35,762 nt of DNA from assembly GCA_001940755.1 (NCBI GenBank), contig MEHH01000002.1:1-35762 (forward strand), given 5' to 3'. The notes under the pieces are model-generated. The model had not been told where the DNA came from, ran no database searches, and saw only the letters and a list, made by a program, of their open reading frames with translations. This document shows positions 1 through 8,940 of the stretch, piece after piece. The translations under genes and the position numbers were made by a program. Position 1 is the stretch's first letter. Each line of letters begins with the position of its first letter. This DNA is from Candidatus Heimdallarchaeota archaeon AB_125 (GTDB taxonomy: Archaea > Asgardarchaeota > Heimdallarchaeia > Heimdallarchaeales > Heimdallarchaeaceae).

Positions 1-2
1 AT

Positions 3-593
3 GATGTACAAAACATAATAAGAGAAGGAAAGGAGCTTCTAGCTACAAAATCACCAGAGGAATTTATGAAATTTATTGAAGGTGAAATTAAGCAGTTAGA
101 AGAAAATGACAAATTTATAGAATCTGTAATTGTGTGGCATTTTGTTGAAGAAGCTATGGAAAATATCGAAGAACAAGATACCCAATCATATGCATATAGC
201 AAATTAATTAGTAGATATCTTTGGTTAGATGATATTCAAAAAGCAGAAAAGGTTTACAATGAATCAATCAATAAAGATCTCTCTAGTTTCCATCTAGATA
301 CAGTGAGAACTATTTTTGAAAGAAGGAAAGAGACCAGAAGCAACAGAGAGATTATCAAAATTAACAAAATGGATATCTTTGGTGATTTGGATCTTATACC
401 CGCAAGTCCAAGTACAGTATTTGAGAATGTTTCCTTAGTGAGAAGATTTGTCCATAATTATCTACCTGAAGGAACTTATTCTATTACAATATTGAATCAT
501 AAGAATAATTCTACTGAAGTCCTTGAGATTTCCACAGAACAGCTTGAAGAATATGAAGTTATCTCAATTCAAGAAACAGTGAGGGTAGATTAA
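3..593 (+). CDS. hypothetical protein, 5'-partial (frame is open to the window edge)
   Basis: ORF track gives 66..593, but the same frame is open from base 3 (DVQNIIREGKELLATKSPEEFMKF...). It ends 1 nt before the ATG of the next gene. No recognised family. Confidence 0.6.
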   Translation, partial: DVQNIIREGKELLATKSPEEFMKFIEGEIKQLEENDKFIESVIVWHFVEEAMENIEEQDTQSYAYSKLISRYLWLDDIQKAEKVYNESINKDLSSFHLDTVRTIFERRKETRSNREIIKINKMDIFGDLDLIPASPSTVFENVSLVRRFVHNYLPEGTYSITILNHKNNSTEVLEISTEQLEEYEVISIQETVRVD

Positions 594-594
594 G

Positions 595-2157
595 ATGGTT
601 GAACAAAAAGCAATATGGGGATCTACACGATATTTCATTAAAATTGAACCATATACCAATGTTTTCGGTACTTCTATGAGTGGAATCGTTTCATTTTATG
701 ATACACATGGGTTGATTAACGAAAAAGAATGTAGAAATTTATTGGAAATTGTCGATACAGTTAATGAATTCTGGTCAACTATTTTAGCTTCTCATGAAAC
801 AAGAGTAGCTCGATGGATAGAAGAATATCTATTAGGAATAGGAATCGCTGGAGATTACAATTTACTTTTACGTCTCTTAAGATCAGATGATCTTTTTGCT
901 CAGGATTTAGATGATATCATCAAAGAAACTAGAAAAGTTGATACTGTAGAAATAGAGAAAGCATTCGAGATTGGTGAGGATAATAAGATTTTAGGCCATG
1001 AAATAACAATCACTAGATTACCAGAAGACGAATATCTTCGAAATGAACTACTTCAGAAACTAATCGAAGATAACAAGTATCATGTTCCTTCAAAAGTTAA
1101 AAGCAGATGCCAATATAAACTTGCAAATGGTGAAATAAAAACAACTGAAAGAGAAATTCCCTTTGGTATTGGTGAAACTCTTAAAGATGTAACCTTGATT
1201 TCTGGTCTTAAGAACAAAGAGAAGGAAGCTATAACAGAAGTTGAAATTATTGATGAGATGCCATATTGTTTCGCAATAGAAAATATGGAAATTGGTAATC
1301 TGGAAATTCAACCAAATAAGGATAAAAAAGAGAATGTTATTGAGATTATTTGGGAAATACCCGAAGTTCAACCTAATCAAGAGGTTGAAATCAGCTATAA
1401 GTTATCTAAAAGGATAAACAGAACTATTTTGGAAATTATCGAAAATGAAGTAATTGCGGTTCTTAATACATTTGAAGACATTTCTCTTTCTGGCTTGGAA
1501 TTCTCTTCAAGTATCAAATACATTAATATTCACAATCGTCAGTTGCATGAGTTACTTATCATAGATGAAATTCCTCCTGAATTTACAATTCTAAAAACAA
1601 ATCCTGAGGCTCTTCCCCCTAACGCAGTAATTGAGAATGTTAAACTAAAAGGGACTAATGTAAGATGGAGACACAAGAATGTTGCTGCTAATCAAGATTT
1701 AGATAAAATCTATAACATTGACTACTTCCCATATTTATTCAGAGGAAAGAAAATTATTCAGAATAAAGAAGGAAGAACAATTTTCAAGGTAGCAAAATTC
1801 ATTAAATCCTCTGAAAGAGATATGGGTTATTCTATTTTATACATAATCAAAAATATTCAAGGAAATGTAGAAGAATTCATTTCTGTAGCTGATAAATTCC
1901 CAGCAAGTCATGCTGTAGTTGGTAAAGAACCGGAAGATTCACAGATTATGGAGCAAATTGATGGTTCAGGAGATAAAATTATCACGTGGATAGTAGAACC
2001 ACCACCAATTAGCAAAGTTACTTCAGTTGAGATAAAAGTTGCAGGGGATACTTCTCCAATCTTTGAGATGTTTCAAGTATTTATAGGGGATAAAAAAGAA
2101 ATAAAAGTCTTAGAAAAAGTGTCTTCTATATCAAGAGAACTTGTTAAATCTCCTTAA
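595..2157 (+). CDS. hypothetical protein with repeated beta-rich, Ig/DUF11-like segments
   Basis: 520 aa ORF directly after the upstream ORF. Repeated pattern of 'IxDxxP..F' followed by 'W.....v.pn..i.Y'. No signal peptide or TM visible. Confidence 0.7.
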   Translation: MVEQKAIWGSTRYFIKIEPYTNVFGTSMSGIVSFYDTHGLINEKECRNLLEIVDTVNEFWSTILASHETRVARWIEEYLLGIGIAGDYNLLLRLLRSDDLFAQDLDDIIKETRKVDTVEIEKAFEIGEDNKILGHEITITRLPEDEYLRNELLQKLIEDNKYHVPSKVKSRCQYKLANGEIKTTEREIPFGIGETLKDVTLISGLKNKEKEAITEVEIIDEMPYCFAIENMEIGNLEIQPNKDKKENVIEIIWEIPEVQPNQEVEISYKLSKRINRTILEIIENEVIAVLNTFEDISLSGLEFSSSIKYINIHNRQLHELLIIDEIPPEFTILKTNPEALPPNAVIENVKLKGTNVRWRHKNVAANQDLDKIYNIDYFPYLFRGKKIIQNKEGRTIFKVAKFIKSSERDMGYSILYIIKNIQGNVEEFISVADKFPASHAVVGKEPEDSQIMEQIDGSGDKIITWIVEPPPISKVTSVEIKVAGDTSPIFEMFQVFIGDKKEIKVLEKVSSISRELVKSP

Positions 2158-2169
2158 TTTTATTTATCA

Positions 2170-2204
2170 AATGCATTGAAAATAAACTCTTGAATCAATG
2201 CATT
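2170..2204. repeat. 10-bp perfect inverted repeat AATGCATTGA / TCAATGCATT, 15-nt spacer
   Basis: Arms at 2170-2179 and 2195-2204. Each arm contains the palindrome AATGCATT. Confidence 0.7.
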
Positions 2205-2281
2205 AGTTTTTCTTAACTCTTTAAGAGAACTATGGTCATCCCACAGTATTTATTTACAACTTATTATTAGGTAATCTATCA

Positions 2282-3637
2282 ATGAAAGATTCCTATGATG
2301 TTATTGTTGTTGGTGCAGGTCCTGCTGGAGTAGCTACTTCGATTATTTGTCGAAAAAAAGGATTCAAGGTTCTTCTTCTTGATAAAAAGAAGAAAGGAAA
2401 AATCGGAGATAAGGTTTGTGGAGAAGCTATTTCAAAGAAAACAGTTCACTGTGCTGTAGAAAAACTTGGTGTTGATCCTCCTCAAGAAGATGAAGTTAAC
2501 ACTCTTATTGAAGAATTAGTTCTGCGAACAGCACTACCAAAGAATCACATTATTCTCCCAGCTATTGGGTATATGGTTGATAGACATAAATTTGGTCAAA
2601 GACTATTGTCTGATGCAATTAAGGCTGGAGTAATTCTGAAAGAACAATTCAGAGTCAAAGAACCAATAGTTGAGAACAGCAAAGTGATAGGAATTTTAGT
2701 AAAAGATATTGAAAACAACCTAATTGAAATTCACTCAAAAATGGTGATTGATTGTAGTGGAACTATGGCAACCATACGAATAAACTTGCCTGAAGAATAT
2801 GAACCATTTCTTAATAAATCACTTACTAAGGAAGATTTTGCTCCATGTTATAGAGAGATAATTGAACTGAATAAAAATCATGATTTAGAGGGTAAAATTG
2901 TTCTACAATATGAGATGGACATTCCCGAACCAGGTTACATCTGGTTTTTTGCAGATGGTGAAAATCGTTTAAATTGTGGAACTGGATTTATAAAAGTAGG
3001 AAAGCACGCAAAGAAGAGTGTTAAATCAGTATACTTCCAAGCAATGGAGAAATATTATCCAAAGGGTACTTACAAAACACTAGATGGAAGAGGAGATGTG
3101 GTCCCAATAAGAGCACCATTGTGGAACGCCGTAGGAGATGGGCTGATTGTAGCAGGTGATGCTGCTTTCCATGCAGACCCATTAACAGCTGAAGGTCATG
3201 GTCCAGCATTATTAGCAGGATGTTTTGCTGGAGAAGTAGCTTGTGAGGCATTAGAGAAGAACTCATTCAAACTTGAGGATTTATGGAAATACAACACCCT
3301 TGTTATGAAAGAATTTGGAGCAGATCATGCTAGAGCCAGGATATTAACAATTGTTTTGGAAAAAATTGGTCCTAAGAAACTGGAATTCCTTCTAAAAAGA
3401 AAAGTTGTAAAACAAGAAGATTTGACCTCAGCAGGGATTTTGAAGAAAAGATCATTCATAGATTATCTAGATAGAGTTATCAAATGTTTTCCCAAATATG
3501 GGCTTTTGTTAATTATGAAAAAAGCAATTAGTACAAGTAAAGCTGTAGCCAATCATTGTAAAGCTTATCCTACGTCTCCAGATGATTATGAAACTTGGAA
3601 TTCAAAGGTTCTTGAACTATACTCCTGGATTTCCTAA
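2282..3637 (+). CDS. geranylgeranyl reductase family / NAD(P)/FAD-dependent oxidoreductase
   Basis: N-terminal 'DVIVVGAGPAGVATSI' dinucleotide fold; 'GDAAFHADPLTAEGHGPALLAG' motif typical of the GGR family. Confidence 0.85.
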   Translation: MKDSYDVIVVGAGPAGVATSIICRKKGFKVLLLDKKKKGKIGDKVCGEAISKKTVHCAVEKLGVDPPQEDEVNTLIEELVLRTALPKNHIILPAIGYMVDRHKFGQRLLSDAIKAGVILKEQFRVKEPIVENSKVIGILVKDIENNLIEIHSKMVIDCSGTMATIRINLPEEYEPFLNKSLTKEDFAPCYREIIELNKNHDLEGKIVLQYEMDIPEPGYIWFFADGENRLNCGTGFIKVGKHAKKSVKSVYFQAMEKYYPKGTYKTLDGRGDVVPIRAPLWNAVGDGLIVAGDAAFHADPLTAEGHGPALLAGCFAGEVACEALEKNSFKLEDLWKYNTLVMKEFGADHARARILTIVLEKIGPKKLEFLLKRKVVKQEDLTSAGILKKRSFIDYLDRVIKCFPKYGLLLIMKKAISTSKAVANHCKAYPTSPDDYETWNSKVLELYSWIS

Positions 3638-3727
3638 TATTTTGCTATACGTAAGAGTAATTAATATAAAGGACTGCTTTTGCGTTAACTCAAGTATTGA
3701 TATAGAATTAATTTAGGCTGATGAAAA

Positions 3728-5359
3728 ATGTCCCAGGATTTTGACTATGGTGATGATAGCGACGAAGTTATCGGCAGAGGTACTTGGATAGATAAGCTCG
3801 CATTAGATGTTATCAAGCGTAAGGATAACTTGAAAGGAGATCATCCTGAGATTGTTAGAACTGAAAGTGGTTTAGGAGCGTCTGGTTTTCCACATATAGG
3901 ATCATTTGCAGATGCATCCAGAGCTTATGGATTCAAATTAGCTATTGAAAATTTTGGTCAAAAAGCGGAATTCTTAGCATTTGCAGATGATTTAGATGGA
4001 TTGAGGAAGGTACCAGCTGGCACATCTTCTGAGCTAAAAAAACACCTTGGCAAACCAGTTTCAATGATACCAGATCCATGGGGTTGTCATGACAGCTATG
4101 GACAACACATGTCGTCTTTACTCAGCGAGTCAATAGAAGAAGCTGGTATTGAGTTTACTCCTGTCTCTGCATATAACATCTATAGAACAGGGAAAATGGC
4201 CCCCCAAGTTAGAAAAGTACTAAGTAAAGCAAAATTAGCAGGGCAAATAATCCAAGATACAACTGGACAAGAAAAATATCTTGAGGTTCTCCCATATCAT
4301 GCAGTTTGTGAAAAATGTGGTAAAATCTATACTACTCAAGCAGTTTCATTTGATGCTAAGAAGGACCTAGTAGAATACCATTGTAAAGGTGATGAAATTC
4401 AAGGTAAACTACTAAAAGGATGTAGCCATCATGGTTTTGCTAATATAAACAAAGCTGAAGGCAAACTTACTTGGAAAGTTGAGTTTGCTGCTAGATGGGA
4501 ACTTCAACAAATAGATTTTGAAGCATTTGGTAAAGATATATTTGAATCTGTTATTTGCAATGATGAAATATGCAAACAAATCTTCGACTATGAACCTCCA
4601 ACTCATGCTAGATATGAAATGTTTAATGATAAAGGTGGATCAAAGATTTCAAAATCAGCTGGAAATGTTTTTACTCCTCAAACATGGTATAGATATGGTT
4701 CTACACACTCCTTAGCACTATTAACTTTCAAACGAATGGCAGGAAGCAGATCTCTAGCCGTTGATGATATTCCAGTTTATATGAAAGAAATCGATTTTCT
4801 TGAAAATGTTTACTTTGGTAAAGTTAAGGAAGGCAATCAAGCTCGTAAGCGTAAACTAAATGGGTTATTTGAGTATTGTTGGCATTTAAATCCACCAGAG
4901 AAAAGCTCAATTCAAGTTCCATATACTTTGCTGGTTAATCTAATTTCAGTAGCACCTAAAACAAAAACTGAACGAAAAGATTTCTTGAAAACTCGATTAG
5001 AAGAGTATGGTTACCTGCGTGATGAAGCTAGCATTAAAGATATCGAAGATAGAATTCAATATGCTGAAAATTGGGTTGAAGATTTCAAGCAATTAGAAGA
5101 AGTAACCATCAAGCTTGATAAGCAACAAAAAACTGCAGTTAAAACATTAATCAAACAATTGGAATCAGCTGAAACTGCAGATGATATACAATCAGCAATC
5201 TTTCAATCAGCAAGAGATAATGAAGTTAAACCAAGAGACTTCTTTCAGATACTCTATAATATCTTGTTAAATACAGATAGAGGACCAAAACTAGGTCCTT
5301 ATGTTCATACAATTGGAACAGAACAAGCTATAAAGACTTTAAAGAAAAGTCTATCCTGA
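3728..5359 (+). CDS. lysS: lysyl-tRNA synthetase, class I
   Basis: HIGH-like 'FPHIGSF', KMSKS-like 'KISKSAGNVFTPQTW', internal Cys motif 'CEKCGK' and class I LysRS architecture. Confidence 0.93.
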   Translation: MSQDFDYGDDSDEVIGRGTWIDKLALDVIKRKDNLKGDHPEIVRTESGLGASGFPHIGSFADASRAYGFKLAIENFGQKAEFLAFADDLDGLRKVPAGTSSELKKHLGKPVSMIPDPWGCHDSYGQHMSSLLSESIEEAGIEFTPVSAYNIYRTGKMAPQVRKVLSKAKLAGQIIQDTTGQEKYLEVLPYHAVCEKCGKIYTTQAVSFDAKKDLVEYHCKGDEIQGKLLKGCSHHGFANINKAEGKLTWKVEFAARWELQQIDFEAFGKDIFESVICNDEICKQIFDYEPPTHARYEMFNDKGGSKISKSAGNVFTPQTWYRYGSTHSLALLTFKRMAGSRSLAVDDIPVYMKEIDFLENVYFGKVKEGNQARKRKLNGLFEYCWHLNPPEKSSIQVPYTLLVNLISVAPKTKTERKDFLKTRLEEYGYLRDEASIKDIEDRIQYAENWVEDFKQLEEVTIKLDKQQKTAVKTLIKQLESAETADDIQSAIFQSARDNEVKPRDFFQILYNILLNTDRGPKLGPYVHTIGTEQAIKTLKKSLS

Positions 5360-5480
5360 GAAATCATGTTCTAGAGCTGGAACACTTGCTGTGTACTAGA
5401 AAAACACAAAGTTGTTGAATTAGTGAAAAACAACTTAGATTGCTTCTAAAAAGAAAAAAGAAGAGAATTTTGATTGAACC

Positions 5481-5801
5481 CTAATTCTCCTTTTCCATTG
5501 AAGTAGTGTCAAAGAAAAAGGAAGAATATTCAGGATTTTTCCTCAAAATCTCCAATACTTTTTCGCCTGATTCGGTAATTGACCAACCCCTTTCCTCTTG
5601 TTGAATCAATCCTAATTGATTGAGTGAATTCGAATGCTTACCAGTTTTGATATGTGATCTGATTGTATCAAGACCAATACGAAGCTTCTTAGATAACTTC
5701 TTGTATCCAGCTTCTCCCTTAGTAAGTTCGATGAGGATAAGGCGTTTGGTTCGACCTAGTCTATCGACTAGAGATTCTATCGTCTCTCCATTATCTATCA
5801 C
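5481..5801 (-). CDS. winged-helix/HTH transcriptional regulator (ArsR-like)
   Basis: 106 aa with HTH pattern 'ILIELTKGEAGYKKLSKKLRIGLDTIRSHIKTGKHSNSLNQLGLIQQEERGWSITESGEKVLEIL'; GTG start at 5801. Confidence 0.75.
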   Translation of the reverse strand: MIDNGETIESLVDRLGRTKRLILIELTKGEAGYKKLSKKLRIGLDTIRSHIKTGKHSNSLNQLGLIQQEERGWSITESGEKVLEILRKNPEYSSFFFDTTSMEKEN

Positions 5802-5859
5802 TCATATCACCGGATAGGTAGATTAGATAAGATAGACAATTTAAAAATCATGTGCTTGT

Positions 5860-5871
5860 CTTTATATAAAT
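5860..5871 (+). promoter_or_regulatory. candidate archaeal TATA box upstream of the 5945 gene
   Basis: 'ctttatataaat' in the divergent intergenic region. Confidence 0.35.
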
Positions 5872-5944
5872 TCTAGATGGCTTTAGAGCTGTTCATTTTC
5901 CCTCAACAATACCTTTAAGAGAAAGCACAGAGCTATTTTTTTAG

Positions 5945-7045
5945 ATGCCTCAGAAGATTTGTTTTAGTGTTTTTGATGATACAGTAGGTGTAAAAGTCTT
6001 ACTACATGATAACCTAACAGAAGAAGAATCCCATAAAGTATCTATACGAATGCTATCAGGTGCTGCAGCAGCAGATATCTTAAAAGAAGCTAGTGCTGTA
6101 ATGCCTTTGATGGATATTGGGGGAGTTGCTTACTCATTCTTCTTCGGAATTCCCTGCAAAAGCAAAAGATCACCCATTACTATGGCTTGTTTAACCTATA
6201 TTATCGATGAAGACTTACAATCACAACTTTACACAAAGGTTCCAGTTTTTAACTATCACAGTTCTAACATTGCAAAGCAACTTGCTGGTCTTTTACTCTA
6301 TGAGCCGGGGTATGAATTAGACGAAGCTCTAAAAACCAGAGTAAGAGGTTGGACTACCAATCTCTCTTCAATCATGGAAACAAGACAGGAAACTGTAGGA
6401 GGAGTTGAAACTGTAGAAATTGTCAGATCAGAAGTTTCACCATACTTCTTCATGAGATTGGTTAACAAAGGACAGGATATGGTAGTAAATGCTCTATTAA
6501 TTGGAAAACCTATAATTGCTGTTTGTTCCCAAGAAATGGTCAAACCTTTGTTATCATCTTTACAATCATTTCAACCTAGGAGAGAGCTTCTAGTTTCACT
6601 GTTTCCAAGAGAATATGTTCCTCCCGATCAGTTTGATGTACTCTTTGCGTCAGCTGATCAAGTTTCAAACTATCCTGCTAATGTCATTTGTGATATGACT
6701 GCAGGGCAAGTAAAAAATGGCGAAGAGAGTGATTTCAGTAAACAATTACTTCTAAAATTACAGCAAGATGCTGAAGGAGGAGGTTCTGATCATCGAAACA
6801 TTATTGACACATCTATTCGTAATTTAGAAGGTGAAGTAGTAAAAATCATAAGATATTCTGGAACAAGCATAATATCACAATATTATGCGTTAACTACAAA
6901 TCCAAAACAACAGTTTGCTAGTTTAGAGGAAGCAGAAATTGATATGGCATTCCAAATTGCTTTCACTCGTTATCCAGAATATGCTAATAGTATTGATAAG
7001 TTATATCAGGATGTTACAGGTAAGAAAAGGAAATTCAACATATAA
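5945..7045 (+). CDS. hypothetical protein, possible longin N-terminal domain with DENN-like C-terminal half
   Basis: Pattern 'CFSVFDD..GVKVLLHDNL...GGVAYSFFFGIP.....PITMACLTYIIDEDLQSQLYTKVPVF' then 'ALLIGKPIIAVCSQEMVKPLLSSLQSF...YVPPDQFDVLFASADQ..NYPANVICDMTAG'. Pattern-level resemblance only. Confidence 0.4.
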   Translation: MPQKICFSVFDDTVGVKVLLHDNLTEEESHKVSIRMLSGAAAADILKEASAVMPLMDIGGVAYSFFFGIPCKSKRSPITMACLTYIIDEDLQSQLYTKVPVFNYHSSNIAKQLAGLLLYEPGYELDEALKTRVRGWTTNLSSIMETRQETVGGVETVEIVRSEVSPYFFMRLVNKGQDMVVNALLIGKPIIAVCSQEMVKPLLSSLQSFQPRRELLVSLFPREYVPPDQFDVLFASADQVSNYPANVICDMTAGQVKNGEESDFSKQLLLKLQQDAEGGGSDHRNIIDTSIRNLEGEVVKIIRYSGTSIISQYYALTTNPKQQFASLEEAEIDMAFQIAFTRYPEYANSIDKLYQDVTGKKRKFNI

Positions 7046-7099
7046 CCTCATCAAACACTAATCTTTGCCATTAAACAAATGAGAAGAAGTAAATAATCC

Positions 7100-7116
7100 A
7101 GTTTTTTTCTTTTTAC
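7100..7116 (+). terminator. T-rich archaeal-type terminator
   Basis: 'agtttttttctttttac' T-rich tract after the stop at 7045. Confidence 0.35.
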
Positions 7117-7152
7117 CTATACTTTTTATTTAAGTAATTTCTAGTTTCAACA

Positions 7153-7908
7153 ATGAATATCAACACAGTTATAGATGCAGTTGTTGAACGCGATCCAACA
7201 ATTGTTTCTGTAGTTGGAGCTGGAATTTCGAAAGCATCAGGTATGCCAACTTTTAGGGGAGAAGATGGTTTATGGAATAACTATAGAGCAGAAGAACTTG
7301 CAACACCTTCTGCTTTTTCAAAAGACCCCAAACTGGTGTGGGAATGGTATAGAGCAAGAATGAGAATCTTACTTGAAGCTGAACCTAATCCTGCTCATTA
7401 TTCTCTAACAAAACTGGAAGAAGAGAATATTTCCATTGGAATTATCACACAAAATGTTGATGGACTACATGAGATTGCTGGATCAAAAAAAATTGTTGAA
7501 ATTCATGGCAGAATAAGGTATGCACGATGTGTGAATTGTGACAATATAGAACGATGGGACAGTAGTACAAAAGCCCAAAAAGATATCGCGTTACCTTATT
7601 GTCATAAGTGTGAAATCAATCTTCTACGACCTGATGTTGTTTGGTTTGGAGAACCTTTAGATCCTCAGAGTTGGCAACAAGCAACTGAATTGACGATGCA
7701 ATCTAATGTAATGTTAGTAATAGGAACATCTGGAGTTGTAGTCCCAGTATCTACATTACCAATTTATGCAAAACAAAATAATTCGATTGTTATTGAATTT
7801 AATATTGAACAAACCCCAATTTCGGGTTATTGTGACTATTCACTATTAGGTCCTTGTGAAGAAACATTACCAGAATTCACTGAAATTCTACTAGAAAAAA
7901 TGAAGTGA
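7153..7908 (+). CDS. cobB: NAD-dependent protein deacylase, Sir2 family (class III/SIRT5-like)
   Basis: 'VVGAGISKASGMPTFRGEDGLW', 'ITQNVDGLHEIAGS', 'EIHGRIRYARCVNC...YCHKCE', 'LRPDVVWFGEPL', and YxxR in 'WEWYRARM'. Confidence 0.92.
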   Translation: MNINTVIDAVVERDPTIVSVVGAGISKASGMPTFRGEDGLWNNYRAEELATPSAFSKDPKLVWEWYRARMRILLEAEPNPAHYSLTKLEEENISIGIITQNVDGLHEIAGSKKIVEIHGRIRYARCVNCDNIERWDSSTKAQKDIALPYCHKCEINLLRPDVVWFGEPLDPQSWQQATELTMQSNVMLVIGTSGVVVPVSTLPIYAKQNNSIVIEFNIEQTPISGYCDYSLLGPCEETLPEFTEILLEKMK

Positions 7909-7918
7909 TAGTGAGTTA

Positions 7919-8200
7919 ATGAATGAAGAAAAGAGAGTTGAAATCAAAGTATTTGGATTAGTCCAAGGAGTTTTCTTTAGAGCATCAACAAGGGATGTAG
8001 GAAGGAAATTAGGGCTTAAGGGAACTGTTAGAAACATGAATGATGGATCTGTTGAGATTATTGCAGAAGGAACTGAAGAGAAATTAAGTAAGTTAATTAA
8101 ATTTGCAAAACAGGGACCCCCCTCAGCTGAAGTATATGATGTTCAGGTTACATGGATACAGGCCAAAGGGGACATGACTTATTTTGGTATCTCTTTCTAG
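7919..8200 (+). CDS. acyP: acylphosphatase
   Basis: 'VEIKVFGLVQGVFFRASTRDVGRKLGLKGTVRNMNDGSVEIIAEG' catalytic signature. Confidence 0.95.
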   Translation: MNEEKRVEIKVFGLVQGVFFRASTRDVGRKLGLKGTVRNMNDGSVEIIAEGTEEKLSKLIKFAKQGPPSAEVYDVQVTWIQAKGDMTYFGISF

Positions 8201-8253
8201 TCAAACATTAACATTCAAAAACAACCGACAAACAGTAATTATGAGGAATTAAT

Positions 8254-8934
8254 TTGTCTGAGAAAATTGAAAAACAAATCAGGGAAAAAATAATCGAATT
8301 GAATCTTAAAGACACTGAATTAGTACATTTTGGATCTATAGCTAAACTTCCTACTCAGTTTGGGGATTTTGATATCATTGGATTACTTAGTCTTAGAGAT
8401 ATGAAAGAACATGCTGTTATTGTGAAAGGAAATCCAATAGGAAAAGAAGATGTCCCAGTTCGTATTCATTCAGAGTGTCTAACAGGAGATGCTTTTACAT
8501 CTTTACGCTGTGATTGTAGAGAACAGCTAGAATTTGCATTGAATTATCTTTCTCAGCAAAAACATGGAATTCTAATATATCTTCGTCAAGAAGGAAGGGG
8601 AATTGGTTTATTTAATAAACTCAAAGCATATACCCTTCAAGAGATTGGTTATGACACTAATGAAGCAAATGAAGCTTTAGGATTCAAAGCAGATGAACGA
8701 TCTTACCTTGTAGCTGTAGATATTTTGCACTCATTGCAAGTTCACTGTGTTAAGCTATTAACAAATAATCCAAAAAAAGTTAATGAGTTGTGTAGCAGTA
8801 ATATAGAAGTAATGGATAGAATTCCTATTGCAATTACTCCTAATGTTTACAATGTTAAGTATCTCTCAACAAAAAGTGAAAATGGACATTTAATGGGATC
8901 TGAATCACTTTATTGTCAGGATGAAACAGATTGA
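8254..8934 (+). CDS. ribA: GTP cyclohydrolase II (bacterial RibA type)
   Basis: 'VRIHSECLTGDAFTSLRCDCREQL', 'IYLRQEGRGIGLFNKLKAYTLQE', 'YDTNEANEALGFKADERSY', 'LLTNNPKK'. TTG start. Confidence 0.92.
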   Translation: MSEKIEKQIREKIIELNLKDTELVHFGSIAKLPTQFGDFDIIGLLSLRDMKEHAVIVKGNPIGKEDVPVRIHSECLTGDAFTSLRCDCREQLEFALNYLSQQKHGILIYLRQEGRGIGLFNKLKAYTLQEIGYDTNEANEALGFKADERSYLVAVDILHSLQVHCVKLLTNNPKKVNELCSSNIEVMDRIPIAITPNVYNVKYLSTKSENGHLMGSESLYCQDETD

Positions 8935-8940
8935 GAAGAA

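Noticed and set aside
1090-1380. Minus-strand 96-aa Phe/Asn-rich ORF
   Set aside because: Antisense to the 520-aa gene; composition is typical of AT-rich shadow translation.
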